Assembly: GCA_022410635.1 (NCBI GenBank)
Contig: JAJVDF010000236.1
Coordinates: 1-64,000, forward strand
DNA from: Tretioscincus oriximinensis
Lineage: Eukaryota; Chordata; Lepidosauria; Squamata; Gymnophthalmidae
DNA: 64,000 nt
Direction: 5' to 3'
The translations under genes and the position numbers were made by a program. Shown here one piece after another: positions 32,401 to 41,075 of this stretch (position 1 is the first letter of the stretch; every line of letters starts with the position of its first letter). The notes below the pieces were generated by a model that was not told the origin of the DNA, ran no database searches, and saw only the letters and a program-made list of their open reading frames with translations.

Positions 32401-34163
32401 CCTCTGTGCGAGACAGAAGACTGGGCTAGGTGGGCTCCANCCCCATCCATCAGGGCTCCTCTGAGGTTCCTAAGTTCAGCCAATCAAGTGGCCCCGTCCC
32501 CACTGAGCCTTCTTCTTGGCTATATCTCAGAATAGGAATGTTCCATCTACACTGGCATGTGGATGACCAAGCTCTGTACCGAGATATAACCCAGAATAAG
32601 GCTCAATAGGGACAGGGCCTATGTGATGCGTATAGGCTGGTGCACGTACAGCTAAGAGAATTATTATGATAGATAAGTGAGAACATTTTCTGAATTCCCA
32701 AGTCAAGTCTAACATTTTAGCTCCATTTTGTTTCCCCACGTGCTTTGCAGATTGTTTGACAGGTACCGTGACTTGGCCCCTCAGCTGGTTCCCCCTGATT
32801 ATACAAAGAAGCCGCACGTGAAGCTCCCTTATGAACTCATTGGCAGCATGCCTGAGCTGAAGGTAGTGGGCAGGCAGCATCTTGGGGGGAAGGACTGGGC
32901 GGTGGAGGAACCCAAGCGCTGGGTCCATGAGGACGGTTGGCTGGCCAAGGCGGCCAAGGCGACCTGCTCTCCNCCAGCAGCCGTTTCCTTTAGCTGCTCC
33001 TTTGGGGCTGCGATGGCCCAACATAAGCTGCTCCCCTCGTGCCCTTGCGGCCTTTTTCAGGACAACCCATTCCGGCAGCGCATAGCTGAGGTGTTTTCTG
33101 AAGACGGGGAGGGCAACATGACCCTCGACGATTTCCTGGACATGTTCTCTGTGATGAGTGAAATGGCCCCCCGAGACCTCAAGGCGTACTATGCGTTCAA
33201 AATCTACGGTGAGTGGCTCTTCCGGGGGGCTCAGGGGTGTCACTTCTCCGCCCGGGCGTGCAGGGCAGGCGCGTGCAGGTCTGGAGCTGCTGCAGCTCCA
33301 ACCGCAACCCGCGAATCCCCAGAGCCTCAGCAGCCCCGTCTACAGATCTGCCCAGGTCTGCCTCAAGACCCCCTGGCGCGGGATCTTTCCCCGGCGCCCC
33401 TGAGCATCCCAAGGGCCCCTTTCAGTAGACTTTAACAACGATGACTACATCTGCACCTCCGACTTGGAGAAGACGGTCCACAAGCTGACCCGCAAGGAAC
33501 TGACCCCGGAGGAAGTGGGTCTGGTCTGTAACAAAGTCATCGAGGAGGCAGACCTGGACAACGATGGCAAGCTGTCCCTGGAGGATTTCCACCACATGAT
33601 TGTGAGAGCCCCCGACTTCCTCAGGTAAGGCGGCCGCCGGCTGCTCCCTTTGGGGGCTTTTCCTGGGTAGAACCCTACAGAGAAGGGTGTCCAGAGCATC
33701 CACTGAACTGGCACACTGGGGCACTGCCCCTCGCCAGCAATTTACCTACTGGAGGGACCCCAGGGCAGGGGCTTCAGCACCCAACTTCCAGAGGGGGCAG
33801 GGGGCCCTCGCTGCCCCTTGGGCTGGCAGTGGGGCAGCCATGCTCCTCTCCATGGGTGGCCCAATCAGCCAAGGGGTGGGGGGGACGTGGCAGAGGGACA
33901 CGCAAAACATGCTGAGCACCCTGGGCCCCATTCCCCACTGCAGGGTTTGGCCCAACTCTCTGCTGCCAACCCGAAGGCCTTCGCTCTGCAACCTGGAACT
34001 CAGCAGTCTTTGGCATACATTAGCTGCATCCATTTAATCAAAAGCCCTTAAGAACAACAGGACTAAAGTAGCCCAAAATGTGGCCCTGCTGCCTCCATGT
34101 AACCCTTTCTTGGCTGTTTCTCTGCTGCTGCCTTTTAACAGCACATTTCACATTAGAATCTGA
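25583..34163 (+). CDS. CIB3: Calcium and integrin-binding family member 3 (CIB3), 187 aa, 6 coding exons
   Basis: Coding exons are 25583-25633, 25850-25884, 32751-32862, 33061-33208, 33429-33624 and 34142-34163. All borders are GT-AG and the phases close to 187 codons plus stop, the length of human CIB3. The protein starts [12 protein letters not shown] (Gly2 allows N-myristoylation) and ends STFHIRI. Of the EF-hands, the third loop (D116-D127, [12 protein letters not shown]) and fourth loop (D157-D168, [12 protein letters not shown]) keep calcium-ligand residues. [27 protein letters not shown] and the PQLVP...[11 protein letters not shown] segment separate it from CIB1, CIB2 and CIB4. CIB3 is known to bind TMC1/TMC2 in vestibular hair cells and to act with CIB2 in mechanotransduction. 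Intron 2 is long (6.9 kb) and full of repeats. A plausible AATAAA lies at 34617-34622. The last exon has only 22 coding bases. Confidence 0.96.
26420..26560 (-). mobile_element. CR1 tail fragment in CIB3 intron 2
   Basis: A diverged reverse-complement CR1 3' end ('gccatattggattgggccacagcc' region), ending near the equivalent of 'cccctgttcatca'. Confidence 0.8.
26735..27130 (+). repeat. GC-rich interspersed repeat, copy 1
   Basis: This shares a series of words in the same order with 27300-27610 and 38200-38590: TTGTGCCT, GGGCGGCTCCTGCAGGC, CCTTGCTGCGGGTTTAATG, TCCAGCTCTCATG, then GACGGGCGTCTCC and TAAAG. It is about 400 bp, with no ORF of note and no family I can name. Confidence 0.6.
27300..27610 (+). 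repeat. GC-rich interspersed repeat, copy 2
   Basis: It lies just downstream of copy 1 in the same orientation, with the matching order CCAGCTCTCGCGGCGGAG, GGCGGGCGGGCGGCTGCTTAAAG, GAAGCAGGCTTCAAATCTGCC, then CCCCGCGTGTC. The last words match the end of the 38.2-38.6 kb copy. Confidence 0.55.
27770..28145 (-). mobile_element. CR1 LINE 3' end with internal deletion
   Basis: The tail and 3' UTR (27772-27905) are followed directly by the [15 protein letters not shown] equivalent (about 27985-28145), so several hundred bases of the element are missing or replaced by about 80 unrelated bases. One N is at 28046. Confidence 0.8.
28225..28365 (-). repeat. Copy of the TAGCCGTGTTAGTC fold-back family
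   Basis: On the minus strand it begins near ATAGCTATGTTAGTCTAGTAG and contains GTCCAGCAAGGGGGCTAGTAG, then an AAAGTAGGGGGCAATTGC-like block. It is related to 13978-14170. Confidence 0.5.
28366..28990 (-). mobile_element. CR1 LINE pieces (RT and 3' end)
   Basis: The minus-strand frame 28592-28371 encodes part of the RT ([15 protein letters not shown]...[13 protein letters not shown]). A separate CR1 tail piece occupies about 28803-28990. Confidence 0.85.
29140..29420 (+). repeat. Diverged member of the GC-rich repeat family
   Basis: It holds GCAGCATCCACACTGCGC, CTGCCTTGCAGTGGGTTTAATGAGAACTGATATTT, AGCTCTCATGG and GAAAACCCACTGCC, matching words of the 38.2-38.6 and 24.8-24.9 kb copies. From 29421 to 30056 nothing is recognisable. 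Confidence 0.5.
30057..31141 (+). mobile_element. CR1 LINE (second subfamily), RT to 3' end
   Basis: The decayed frame encodes [25 protein letters not shown], a degenerate FADDT region near 30380, [12 protein letters not shown] and ERVTR-like pieces. It ends in the AATGCTATGATTCTAC tail of this subfamily (compare the reverse complement at 13565). Confidence 0.88.
31215..31675 (+). repeat. Pyrimidine-rich low-complexity tract
   Basis: About 460 bases of C/T-rich sequence (TCTCCATCCACC, CTTCTCCTCTTCC and similar). It yields long open frames rich in Pro, Ser and Leu on one strand and Arg, Glu and Gly on the other; these are artefacts of composition. It lies in CIB3 intron 2. Confidence 0.85.
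31905..32480 (+). mobile_element. CR1 LINE 3' end
   Basis: A diverged copy from the [19 protein letters not shown] region to the tail, with Ns at 32186 and 32440. It ends about 270 bases before CIB3 exon 3. Confidence 0.88.
33419..33429 (+). promoter_or_regulatory. Tandem splice acceptor (CAGTAG) of CIB3 exon 5
   Basis: The intron ends TTTCAGTAG. Using the downstream AG gives Y-D-F-N-N, as in other CIB3 proteins. Using the upstream AG would insert one extra codon (giving Y-V-D-F) right before the third EF-hand loop, without breaking the frame. The downstream site is chosen because it restores the family sequence. Confidence 0.7.
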
Positions 34164-34690
34164 CCGGCCTCCCGAGAGAACTGCTGCAGGACATTCTTCA
34201 GCCAAGCTGGACTCAGCTCATTAGATCACGGAAGAAGAAGAACTGGGTTCTTATTCCCTGCTTTTCTCACTTTTCAAAGGGACTCAAAGGGGCTTACAAG
34301 GATATATTTTGCCAGAAGGCTGACATTCTATCCTCCCCACCAGGCTGTGGTGGTTCCCATGTATCTACTTGCAGTCAGTTGCAATTTCTTGCAATTCTTG
34401 CTTTCGAATAGCTGGGCTGGTTGGAGCTACAGGCTAGTGGAAGCTGCTCACCCCTCCCCAAGTTCCACACAGGGCCTTCCAGGTGAGAGGCCATCTCCTT
34501 AGCAACTGAGCTATCCTTGCCTGGTGAGTTTGCGGAAGCAAACTCAAGAGGCAAAGAGGCTTCCAAGTATTTGGAGAAAGAAAGCTTTCTTTTGTCTTTT
34601 CTGTATTAGACGTGAGAATAAATCTGGCAGTTTTTGTTTTCTGACTGGTTTTACCTTAGCTAGAGGCAGAAGAGTGAAATGCAGGCAGGA
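34164..34690 (+). other. CIB3 3' untranslated region and flank
   Basis: Sequence from the CIB3 stop to the next CR1. It contains a common reptile repeat block (about 34230-34310) and AATAAA at 34617-34622, the likely polyadenylation signal, giving a 3' UTR of about 0.47 kb. Confidence 0.55.
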
Positions 34691-34799
34691 CTAGGATGCC
34701 GTAGAATCATAGAATCATAGAGTTGGAAGGGACCTCCAGGGTCATCGGGTCCAACCCCCTGCTCGATGCAGGATTCATTAAACCATCCCAGACAGATGA

Positions 34800-35344
34800 C
34801 TGTCCAGTCTCTGTTTGAAGACTTCCAGGGAAGGAGAACTCACCACCTCCTGTGGCAAACTGTTCCACTGGTTTATCACTGGTGTAGTAGCCAACAGCTT
34901 GGATAGTTTCAAGACAGGACTAGACAGGTTTATGGACACTAAGGGTATAAATGGATACTAGGATAGTTGTCTGGATGTCGGCTCCCAGATGGAGCAACAG
35001 GCAGGACTCTTGAAATACCATTTGCAGGGAGTCATGAACAGGAGCATATTTTGCTTTCCTCTGTTCAGGCTGCCCAGGTGCATCTGGTGGGCCTCTGTGT
35101 GACACAGAATGCTGGACTTGATGGGCTGTTTCAAGAGTCCTGCCTGTTGCTCCATCTGGGAGCCGACATCCAGACAACTATCCTAGTATCCATTTATACC
35201 CTTAGTGTCCATAAACCTGTCTAGTCCTGTCTTGAAACTATCCAAGCTGTTGGCTACTACACCAGTGATAAACCAGTGGAACAGTTTGCCACAGGAGGTG
35301 GTGAGTTCTCCTTCCCTGGAAGTCTTCAAACAGAGACTGGACAG
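34800..35344. repeat. Large palindrome: 216-bp arms, 113-bp loop
   Basis: The left arm 34800-35015 and right arm 35129-35344 are reverse complements with no difference that I can find over the stretches compared. Each arm holds part of one CR1 subfamily joined to part of another, so the junction existed before the arm was copied. Confidence 0.88.
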
Positions 35345-35900
35345 AGTCCTTCCATGTGCTAATGAGAACAATGCTGATCCCTCTGCTCTGTGACAGCCCT
35401 TCAGATATTTGTAGACAGCTATCAGGTCTCTCAGTCTTCTCTTTTGCAGACTACACATCCCTAGATCCTTTAACCGTTCCTCATAGGACATGGTTTCCAG
35501 ACCACTCATCATCCTTGTAACTCTCTTTTGTACTTGCTCTAGTTTATCAATGTCCTTTTTAAATTGGGGCCCCCAGAACTGAACACAGGATTCCAAGTGT
35601 GGTCATACCAAAGTACTGTAGAGAGGAATAATTACTTCACGTGAGCAAGATTCTATGCCCCTCTTGATACATCCCAGGATTGTGTTTGCCTTTTTTGCAG
35701 CGGCTTCACACTGTTGACTCATGTTTAATCTGTGATCTACCAAAACACCCAGGTCCTTCTCACCTGTGCTGCTGCTCAGACATATTCCTCCCATTCTATA
35801 TGTGCTGTTTTTGTTATTTTTGCCCAGATGTAGGATCTTGCATTTCTCTATGTTAAATACCATTCTGTTAGTTTCAGTCCATTGTTCAAATTTGTCTAGA

Positions 35901-35980
35901 TCTTTTTGAATCCTATCTCTATCTTGTTTAGTATTAGCTGTTGCTAATACTAAACAAGATAGAGATAGGATTCAAAAAGA
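35901..35980. repeat. Small perfect palindrome: 38-bp arms, 4-bp loop
   Basis: The left arm starts TCTTTTTGAATCC at 35901 and ends at 35938; the right arm runs 35943-35980. Related CR1 copies do not have the second arm, so it is a local inverted copy. Confidence 0.9.
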
Positions 35981-36321
35981 ATCGCCTAGTTTTGTGTCAT
36001 CAGCAAATTTGATAAGTTTTCCTTCAATTCCTTCATCTAGATCATTTATAAATATGTTAAAGAGCACTGGGCCTAGGACAGACCCTTGTGGTACTCCACT
36101 TGAAACATTCTTCAAATTGGATGTGCAACCATTTATTATCACTCTTTGAGTACGATCACTAAGCCAGTTTTCAATCCATCTAACTGCTGTTTTGTCAATC
36201 CCATACTTGACCTTTTTTTTTTAACGTACTGACCACATAGAATGCCCGCTGGGATCCCTCCACCCCGGTGCTCCACAGCAAGGGCAAAGCTCATTATCCG
36301 CCTGTTCCTAGGCACCAGGCT

Positions 36322-37728
36322 ACATAAGAACATAAGAAGAGCCACACTGGATCAGGCCAGAGCCTGTCCAGTCCAGCATTCTGTCTCACACAGAGGCCCA
36401 CCAGATGCACCTGAGCAGCCTGAACAGAAGAAAGCAAAATATGCACCTGTTCATGTCTCCCTGCAAATGGTATTTCAGGAGTCCAGCCTGTTGCTCCATC
36501 CCGGAGGCAGCATCCAGGCATCCATCCTACTACCCTTGGTATCCATAAACCTGTCTAGTCCTTTCTTGAAGCTACCCAAGCTGTTAGCTACCACCTCATC
36601 AGGAAATAAATTCCACAGGCCAATGACCCACTGAGTGAAAAAATACTTTCCTTTGTCTGTTCTCACTCTTCTGTCCATCAGTTTCAAGGAGGGACCTCTG
36701 GTCCTAGTGGTGTGTGACAGAGAAAACATTTTCCCCTATTCACCCTATCAGATCACCTCTCAAACGCTGTGTTTCGAGGCTGAAGAGGCCCAGATGTTGC
36801 AGCCTGACTTCATAAGGAAGGTGCTCCAGACCCAAGATCATTCTTATTGCCCTTTTCTGCACTTTCTCTAATTCCACAATATCCCTCTTGAGATGTGTTG
36901 ACCAGAATTGAACACAGGATTCCAAATGTGGCCTCACCACAGATTTATAAAGAGGCAAAACAACATTTGCTGACTTGTTTTTGATTCCTTTCCTAATTAT
37001 CCCCAACATGGAATTTGCCTTTTTTGCTGCTGCTGCACACTGGGTTGACATTTTCATTGAATTGTCCACCAGCACCCCAAGGTCCTTTTCTTGCTCGGTC
37101 ACAGAAAGCTTGGTTCCCATCAGGTGGTAGGAGTATTTTGGGTTCTTTGCCCCAATATGCATCACCTTGCACTTGCTTAAGTTGAAGTGCATTTGCCACT
37201 TTGATGCCCACTCACCCAATTTCAATAAATCATTCTGGAGTGCCTTACAATCATTTTCAGTTTTCACTACCCTGAACAGTTGAGTGTCGTCAGCAAACTT
37301 GGCTACTTCACAATTTACCTCGGCATCCAGATCATTTATAAATATATTGAAAAGCAAGGGTCCCAGTACAGATCCCTGGGGTACCCCACTTCTTACCTCT
37401 TTCCACTCAGAGAACTGTCCATTTAATACTATCCTCTGTTTTCTATCTTTTAGCCAATTTCCAATCCAGGAGCCTTCTGAAAATCTAGATAGACAATATC
37501 AACTGGATCCCCTTTATCTAGAACACCCTCAAATAATTCTAGCAAGTTGGTAAGGCATGATTTACCTTTGCAAAAGCCATGCTGAGTCTTATTCAGCAAT
37601 GCGTGCTTCTCCATGTGTTTAGTAATTTTGTCCTTAATTATGGTTTCCAACACTTTACCTGGAACTGATGTTAAACTGATGGGTCTATAATTTCCGGGAT
37701 CACCCCGGGATCCTTTTTTGAAGATTGG
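36322..37728 (-). mobile_element. CR1 LINE, longest copy in the window
   Basis: The reverse complement of a CR1 from the tail up into the RT domain. The minus-strand frame 37357-36740 is open for 205 codons ([21 protein letters not shown] with the catalytic [13 protein letters not shown]). The upstream RT segment (PIFKKGS...[13 protein letters not shown]) lies at 37450-37728. It is a typical young-looking but 5'-truncated copy. Confidence 0.94.
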
Positions 37729-38127
37729 NATCATTTATAAATATATTGAAAAGCAAGGGTCCCAGTACAGATCCCTGGGGTACCCCACTTCTTACCTCTT
37801 TCCACTCAGAGAACTGTCCATTTAATACTATCCTCTGTTTTCTATCTTTTAGCCAATTTCCAATCCAGGAGCCTTCTGAAAATCTAGATAGACAATATCA
37901 ACTGGATCCCCTTTATCTAGAACACCCTCAAATAATTCTAGCAAGTTGGTAAGGCATGATTTACCTTTGCAAAAGCCATGCTGAGTCTTATTCAGCAATG
38001 CGTGCTTCTCCATGTGTTTAGTAATTTTGTCCTTAATTATGGTTTCCAACACTTTACCTGGAACTGATGTTAAACTGATGGGTCTATAATTTCCGGGATC
38101 ACCCCGGGATCCTTTTTTGAAGATTGG
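37331..38127. repeat. 398-bp direct tandem duplication with one N at the junction
   Basis: 37331-37728 and 37730-38127 read the same throughout; a single N (37729) joins them. The duplicated unit is part of the CR1 RT region. An N at the exact junction suggests a merge of contigs with overlapping ends. Confidence 0.9.
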
Positions 38128-38194
38128 TGTTAGGTTAGCTACCCTCCCATCTACGGGTTCTCCAAGGCTCCTCACAAACAGGCAGCAGCCAGGC

Positions 38195-38600
38195 TCAGGG
38201 GAAACTGGCAGCGCTGGAGTTGCCACAAAGGCCGCAGACACGCGCAAGGTTTGTGCCTGCCTGGGGGCCTCCCGGGCAGCTCCTGCAGGCATCATGGCGA
38301 CCCCTGAGGCTCCGTCGCTGCGAAGCTGCCTTGCTGCGGGTTTAATGAGAACTGATATTTCCAGCTCTCGTGGCGGAGGCCGGCTGAAACCCACTTGTCC
38401 CCTGCTTGTGGCCTGCGCAGAAGAGGCTGAGCAACTGTAACCGGCATCAAAGGGGCAGCACTTCCTCCCTCTGGCCCAGCCAGCTTCAGGGGCGTCCCGT
38501 GTGCCAGCGGACGGGCGTCTCCTTAAAGCCTGAAGTAGGAGATAAATCCGCCTTTTGGCCCCTCGTGTGTCTCCAGCCAAAGACTTGCAGCGCAGCCGCG
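38195..38600 (+). repeat. GC-rich interspersed repeat, copy 3
   Basis: The best-preserved full copy of the family at 26735-27130: TTTGTGCCTGCCTGGGGGCC, GGCAGCTCCTGCAGGCAT, CTTGCTGCGGGTTTAATG, CCAGCTCTCGTGGCGGAG, GACGGGCGTCTCCTTAAAGC, then CCCCTCGTGTGTC. The sequence that follows to 39290 is GC-rich and otherwise unassigned. Confidence 0.6.
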
Positions 38601-39294
38601 TCCCTCCTGAGCAGGAGCTCCAAATGTTGCCTTGTGTGCCGCGGGGGACGCCCGTGACTCTTTCCTACTGCTGCTCTTGCGTTTTTTTCAGGTTTGCAAT
38701 AAATTGGCCGCCCCCCGAATTGCAGGCATTGAGAGCTTATTATGTTCGCCTGCCTCTCAGGCCAAGGAAACGGGCGTGCGCAGCCTGGAAAAGGGCGCTT
38801 TCCTGCAGACACCCCCCTGCCCCCTTTGCCTTCGTGGGAAGAGCTCACAAGCGACGCCGCAGCGCCTTCGCTGCTAAAAGAAAGACGCCCCTTCGCTCAG
38901 CCCTGCCGCTCCCCGTGCAGCAGAACGGCCTCCTGCACGGCTCAAAGGGGCCCCAACGCCAGGGCCTCTCCCCTTCCCCGCCCCCTCCTCCCACGCAGGG
39001 CACCCCGCAAGGTCCTCCACCTCCCGCCGCCAGAGGGGCCCCTGTTCCTCCCGGCGCCCACAGTGTGGCCCCGCCCCGGCAAGCATTTCAAGGGGGTTGA
39101 GGGCGGCTGCACCGGCCCCGCTGCCTGGTATGCTTGGCTTGGGCCAGCACGGTGCACACGGCCGAAGGAACTCCCCAGGGATTGGCAAATGTCTCCCATT
39201 CCTCAGGCAGATGGCTTTCGGTTGGCGGCGTCCGCCTCAAGGGCTGGAAGCGGCCCCGTGGCCAGAGCCAGCAGTGCGGGAAGGGAGACCACAA

Positions 39295-39680
39295 CGTGAG
39301 AAGAGCCTAAGAGGAGCGGCTGAATGCGGCCGGAGCCCACCTCGCCCCCGCTCTGCCCTACGCAGGGGGCCCCGTTGCCCCTGGGCAGCCTGCAGGAGGC
39401 GTAACCGCCGCCTGCACACGTCGCGAGGGGCGCCTGTGGCTCATAAGAACCTAAGAAGAGCCATCCTGGATCAGGCCACCAGGTGCCCCTGGGCAGTCCG
39501 AACAGAGGAAAGCAAAATATGCTCCTGTTTATGACTCCCTGCAAATGGTGTTTCAGGAGTCCTGCCTGTGGCTCCATCCCGGAGGCAACGTCCAGAGATC
39601 CACCCTTGGTGTCCATAAACCTGTCTAGTCCTGTCTTGAAACTATCCAAACTGTTAGCTACCACTACCTCTACCTCGGAG
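39295..39680 (-). mobile_element. Two CR1 tail fragments
   Basis: 39295-39400 is a diverged CR1 tail ('gagcggctgaatgcggccggagcc'). 39440-39680 is a better preserved one ('gccatcctggatcaggcc'), running into the ORF2 C-terminal region. Both are reverse complement. Confidence 0.8.
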
Positions 39681-39689
39681 GCGGCATCA

Positions 39690-41075
39690 AGGGACCCCCG
39701 TCTCCTCCTCCTCCTCCGCGGCTCCCCCACCCTCAGTGGAACCACGCAGAGAATCAAAAGCCCTCAACTGCAATCACCGTGGTGGGCAGCAGGTGTCGCT
39801 GTGGTCCGCAACCCGAGGCGGGCGGAGCTAGCAAGGAGAGCGCAGGCGCCACGCCCACGGAGGGTCCGCCCCCGCCTTCCCCCGTCGGAAGGGCTGCGCG
39901 CCTCTTGCCAGGTGGCTATCAGGCGGGACAGGTGGGCCGCAGTCCCGCCCGCCTCCCGGAGTTGCAAGAAGGAGCAACTTCTGCAGGCGCCGCTGTTTAT
40001 CTCGCCGGCAGCGCCTTCTGCAGAAGCGCCCTTTTCTCCGCTCGGCCGCCCCCCGCTGCCCCCCAGCCCGGCCGCCGGGCGGCTCCTCTCCTCGGGACCC
40101 GCCGGTAGGTTCTGGGCGCCTGGGCAGGAGGGGCAGCGGCGGCGGCGTCCGGACCGTCCCTTCGGGGCTCCGCCTGCCTGGGGCTGCCGCCGCCCGGAAC
40201 TGGGGGCCGCAGGGGCGCTGCGCAGGGCGGGCTGAGGGAGCCAGACCGCCGGGAGCCCAGGGGCCGCGGCCGGGCCGTCTCCGCGTGGCGACGCGGGGGC
40301 TCCTGGGTGGGCGGCGGCTCCACGGGCCTCGAGGAGCACCGGGCATTGTGCGATCACTGCGCCACCGCCCCGCCCAGGCGCCTCCTTCTTGCCCTTCGGG
40401 GCCCGCGCGGGCGGAGCGCGACCGCCCAGGCGGCTCCTCGCCCCTCCCTCCTGCCCCTCCCCCCCGGCGGCCGCGCCTCCTCATCCTCGACACCTCCCGG
40501 CAGGCGCCGCCAGCGGAGTCCGAGGCCCGGAGGATGGCGGCGGGATCCCGGGCAGGCGCCACCGCTCGCCGCTTCCTGCTGCTGCTGCTCTGCTGCCTGC
40601 CAGGACCGGGTAGGGGGCGGCGGGCAAGCGGGCGGGCGGCCTCCCCATCCCCAGCCGGCTCCTTCCCCTGCTGGCCAAAGGGGTTCACGGCCTCTCTCGG
40701 CCTCCTGGGACCCCCTTGCCTGGGGGAAGGCGGGTTCAGCGCCGGGCTGAGGATCCAAGGGCCCAGCAAGGGACGCACAGCAGGAGCCCCCTTCGCGCCT
40801 TCTTCCCTCGCCGCCTCCCGCCCAGGGGCCCCTTACGGGACGCGCGGCTGGCGGCAGCGCTCCTCGTCCCTTGCCTCCCCCCCCTGGGGCCCGTGGGCGG
40901 CTGCGGGTCCTGTGGGCGACTGAGCGGCTGCGGGTAACCCCAATGGGAAGCGGCTCTCTTCGCTGGGCTCCGGCGCCCCCAGGTGCCTCCCCTCCCCCCG
41001 CTCGCCTTCCCCTCCACGGCGCCGCTGCTGCCTTTTCCGCGCGGCACGTGACGGGCTTAGCGCAGCGCCGAGTGC
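39690..41075 (+). promoter_or_regulatory. CpG island at the SUSD2 start
   Basis: A CpG-dense block around the first coding exon at 40534, with many GC boxes. No TATA box is evident. A 35-base N gap (41094-41128) follows in intron 1. The gap and the high GC content suggest hard-to-sequence DNA. Confidence 0.7.

Larger units (their letters stand above)
34700..36215 (-). mobile_element. CR1 LINE (second subfamily) carrying two fold-back rearrangements
   Basis: The reverse-complement CR1 3' end starts at about 34700 and the same element continues from about 35345 to 36215 (minus-strand frames YRMGGICLSSSTGEKDLGVL and [16 protein letters not shown]). Between them lies a 545-base palindromic block containing CR1 of the first subfamily. 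A second, small palindrome sits at 35901-35980. Confidence 0.85.
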
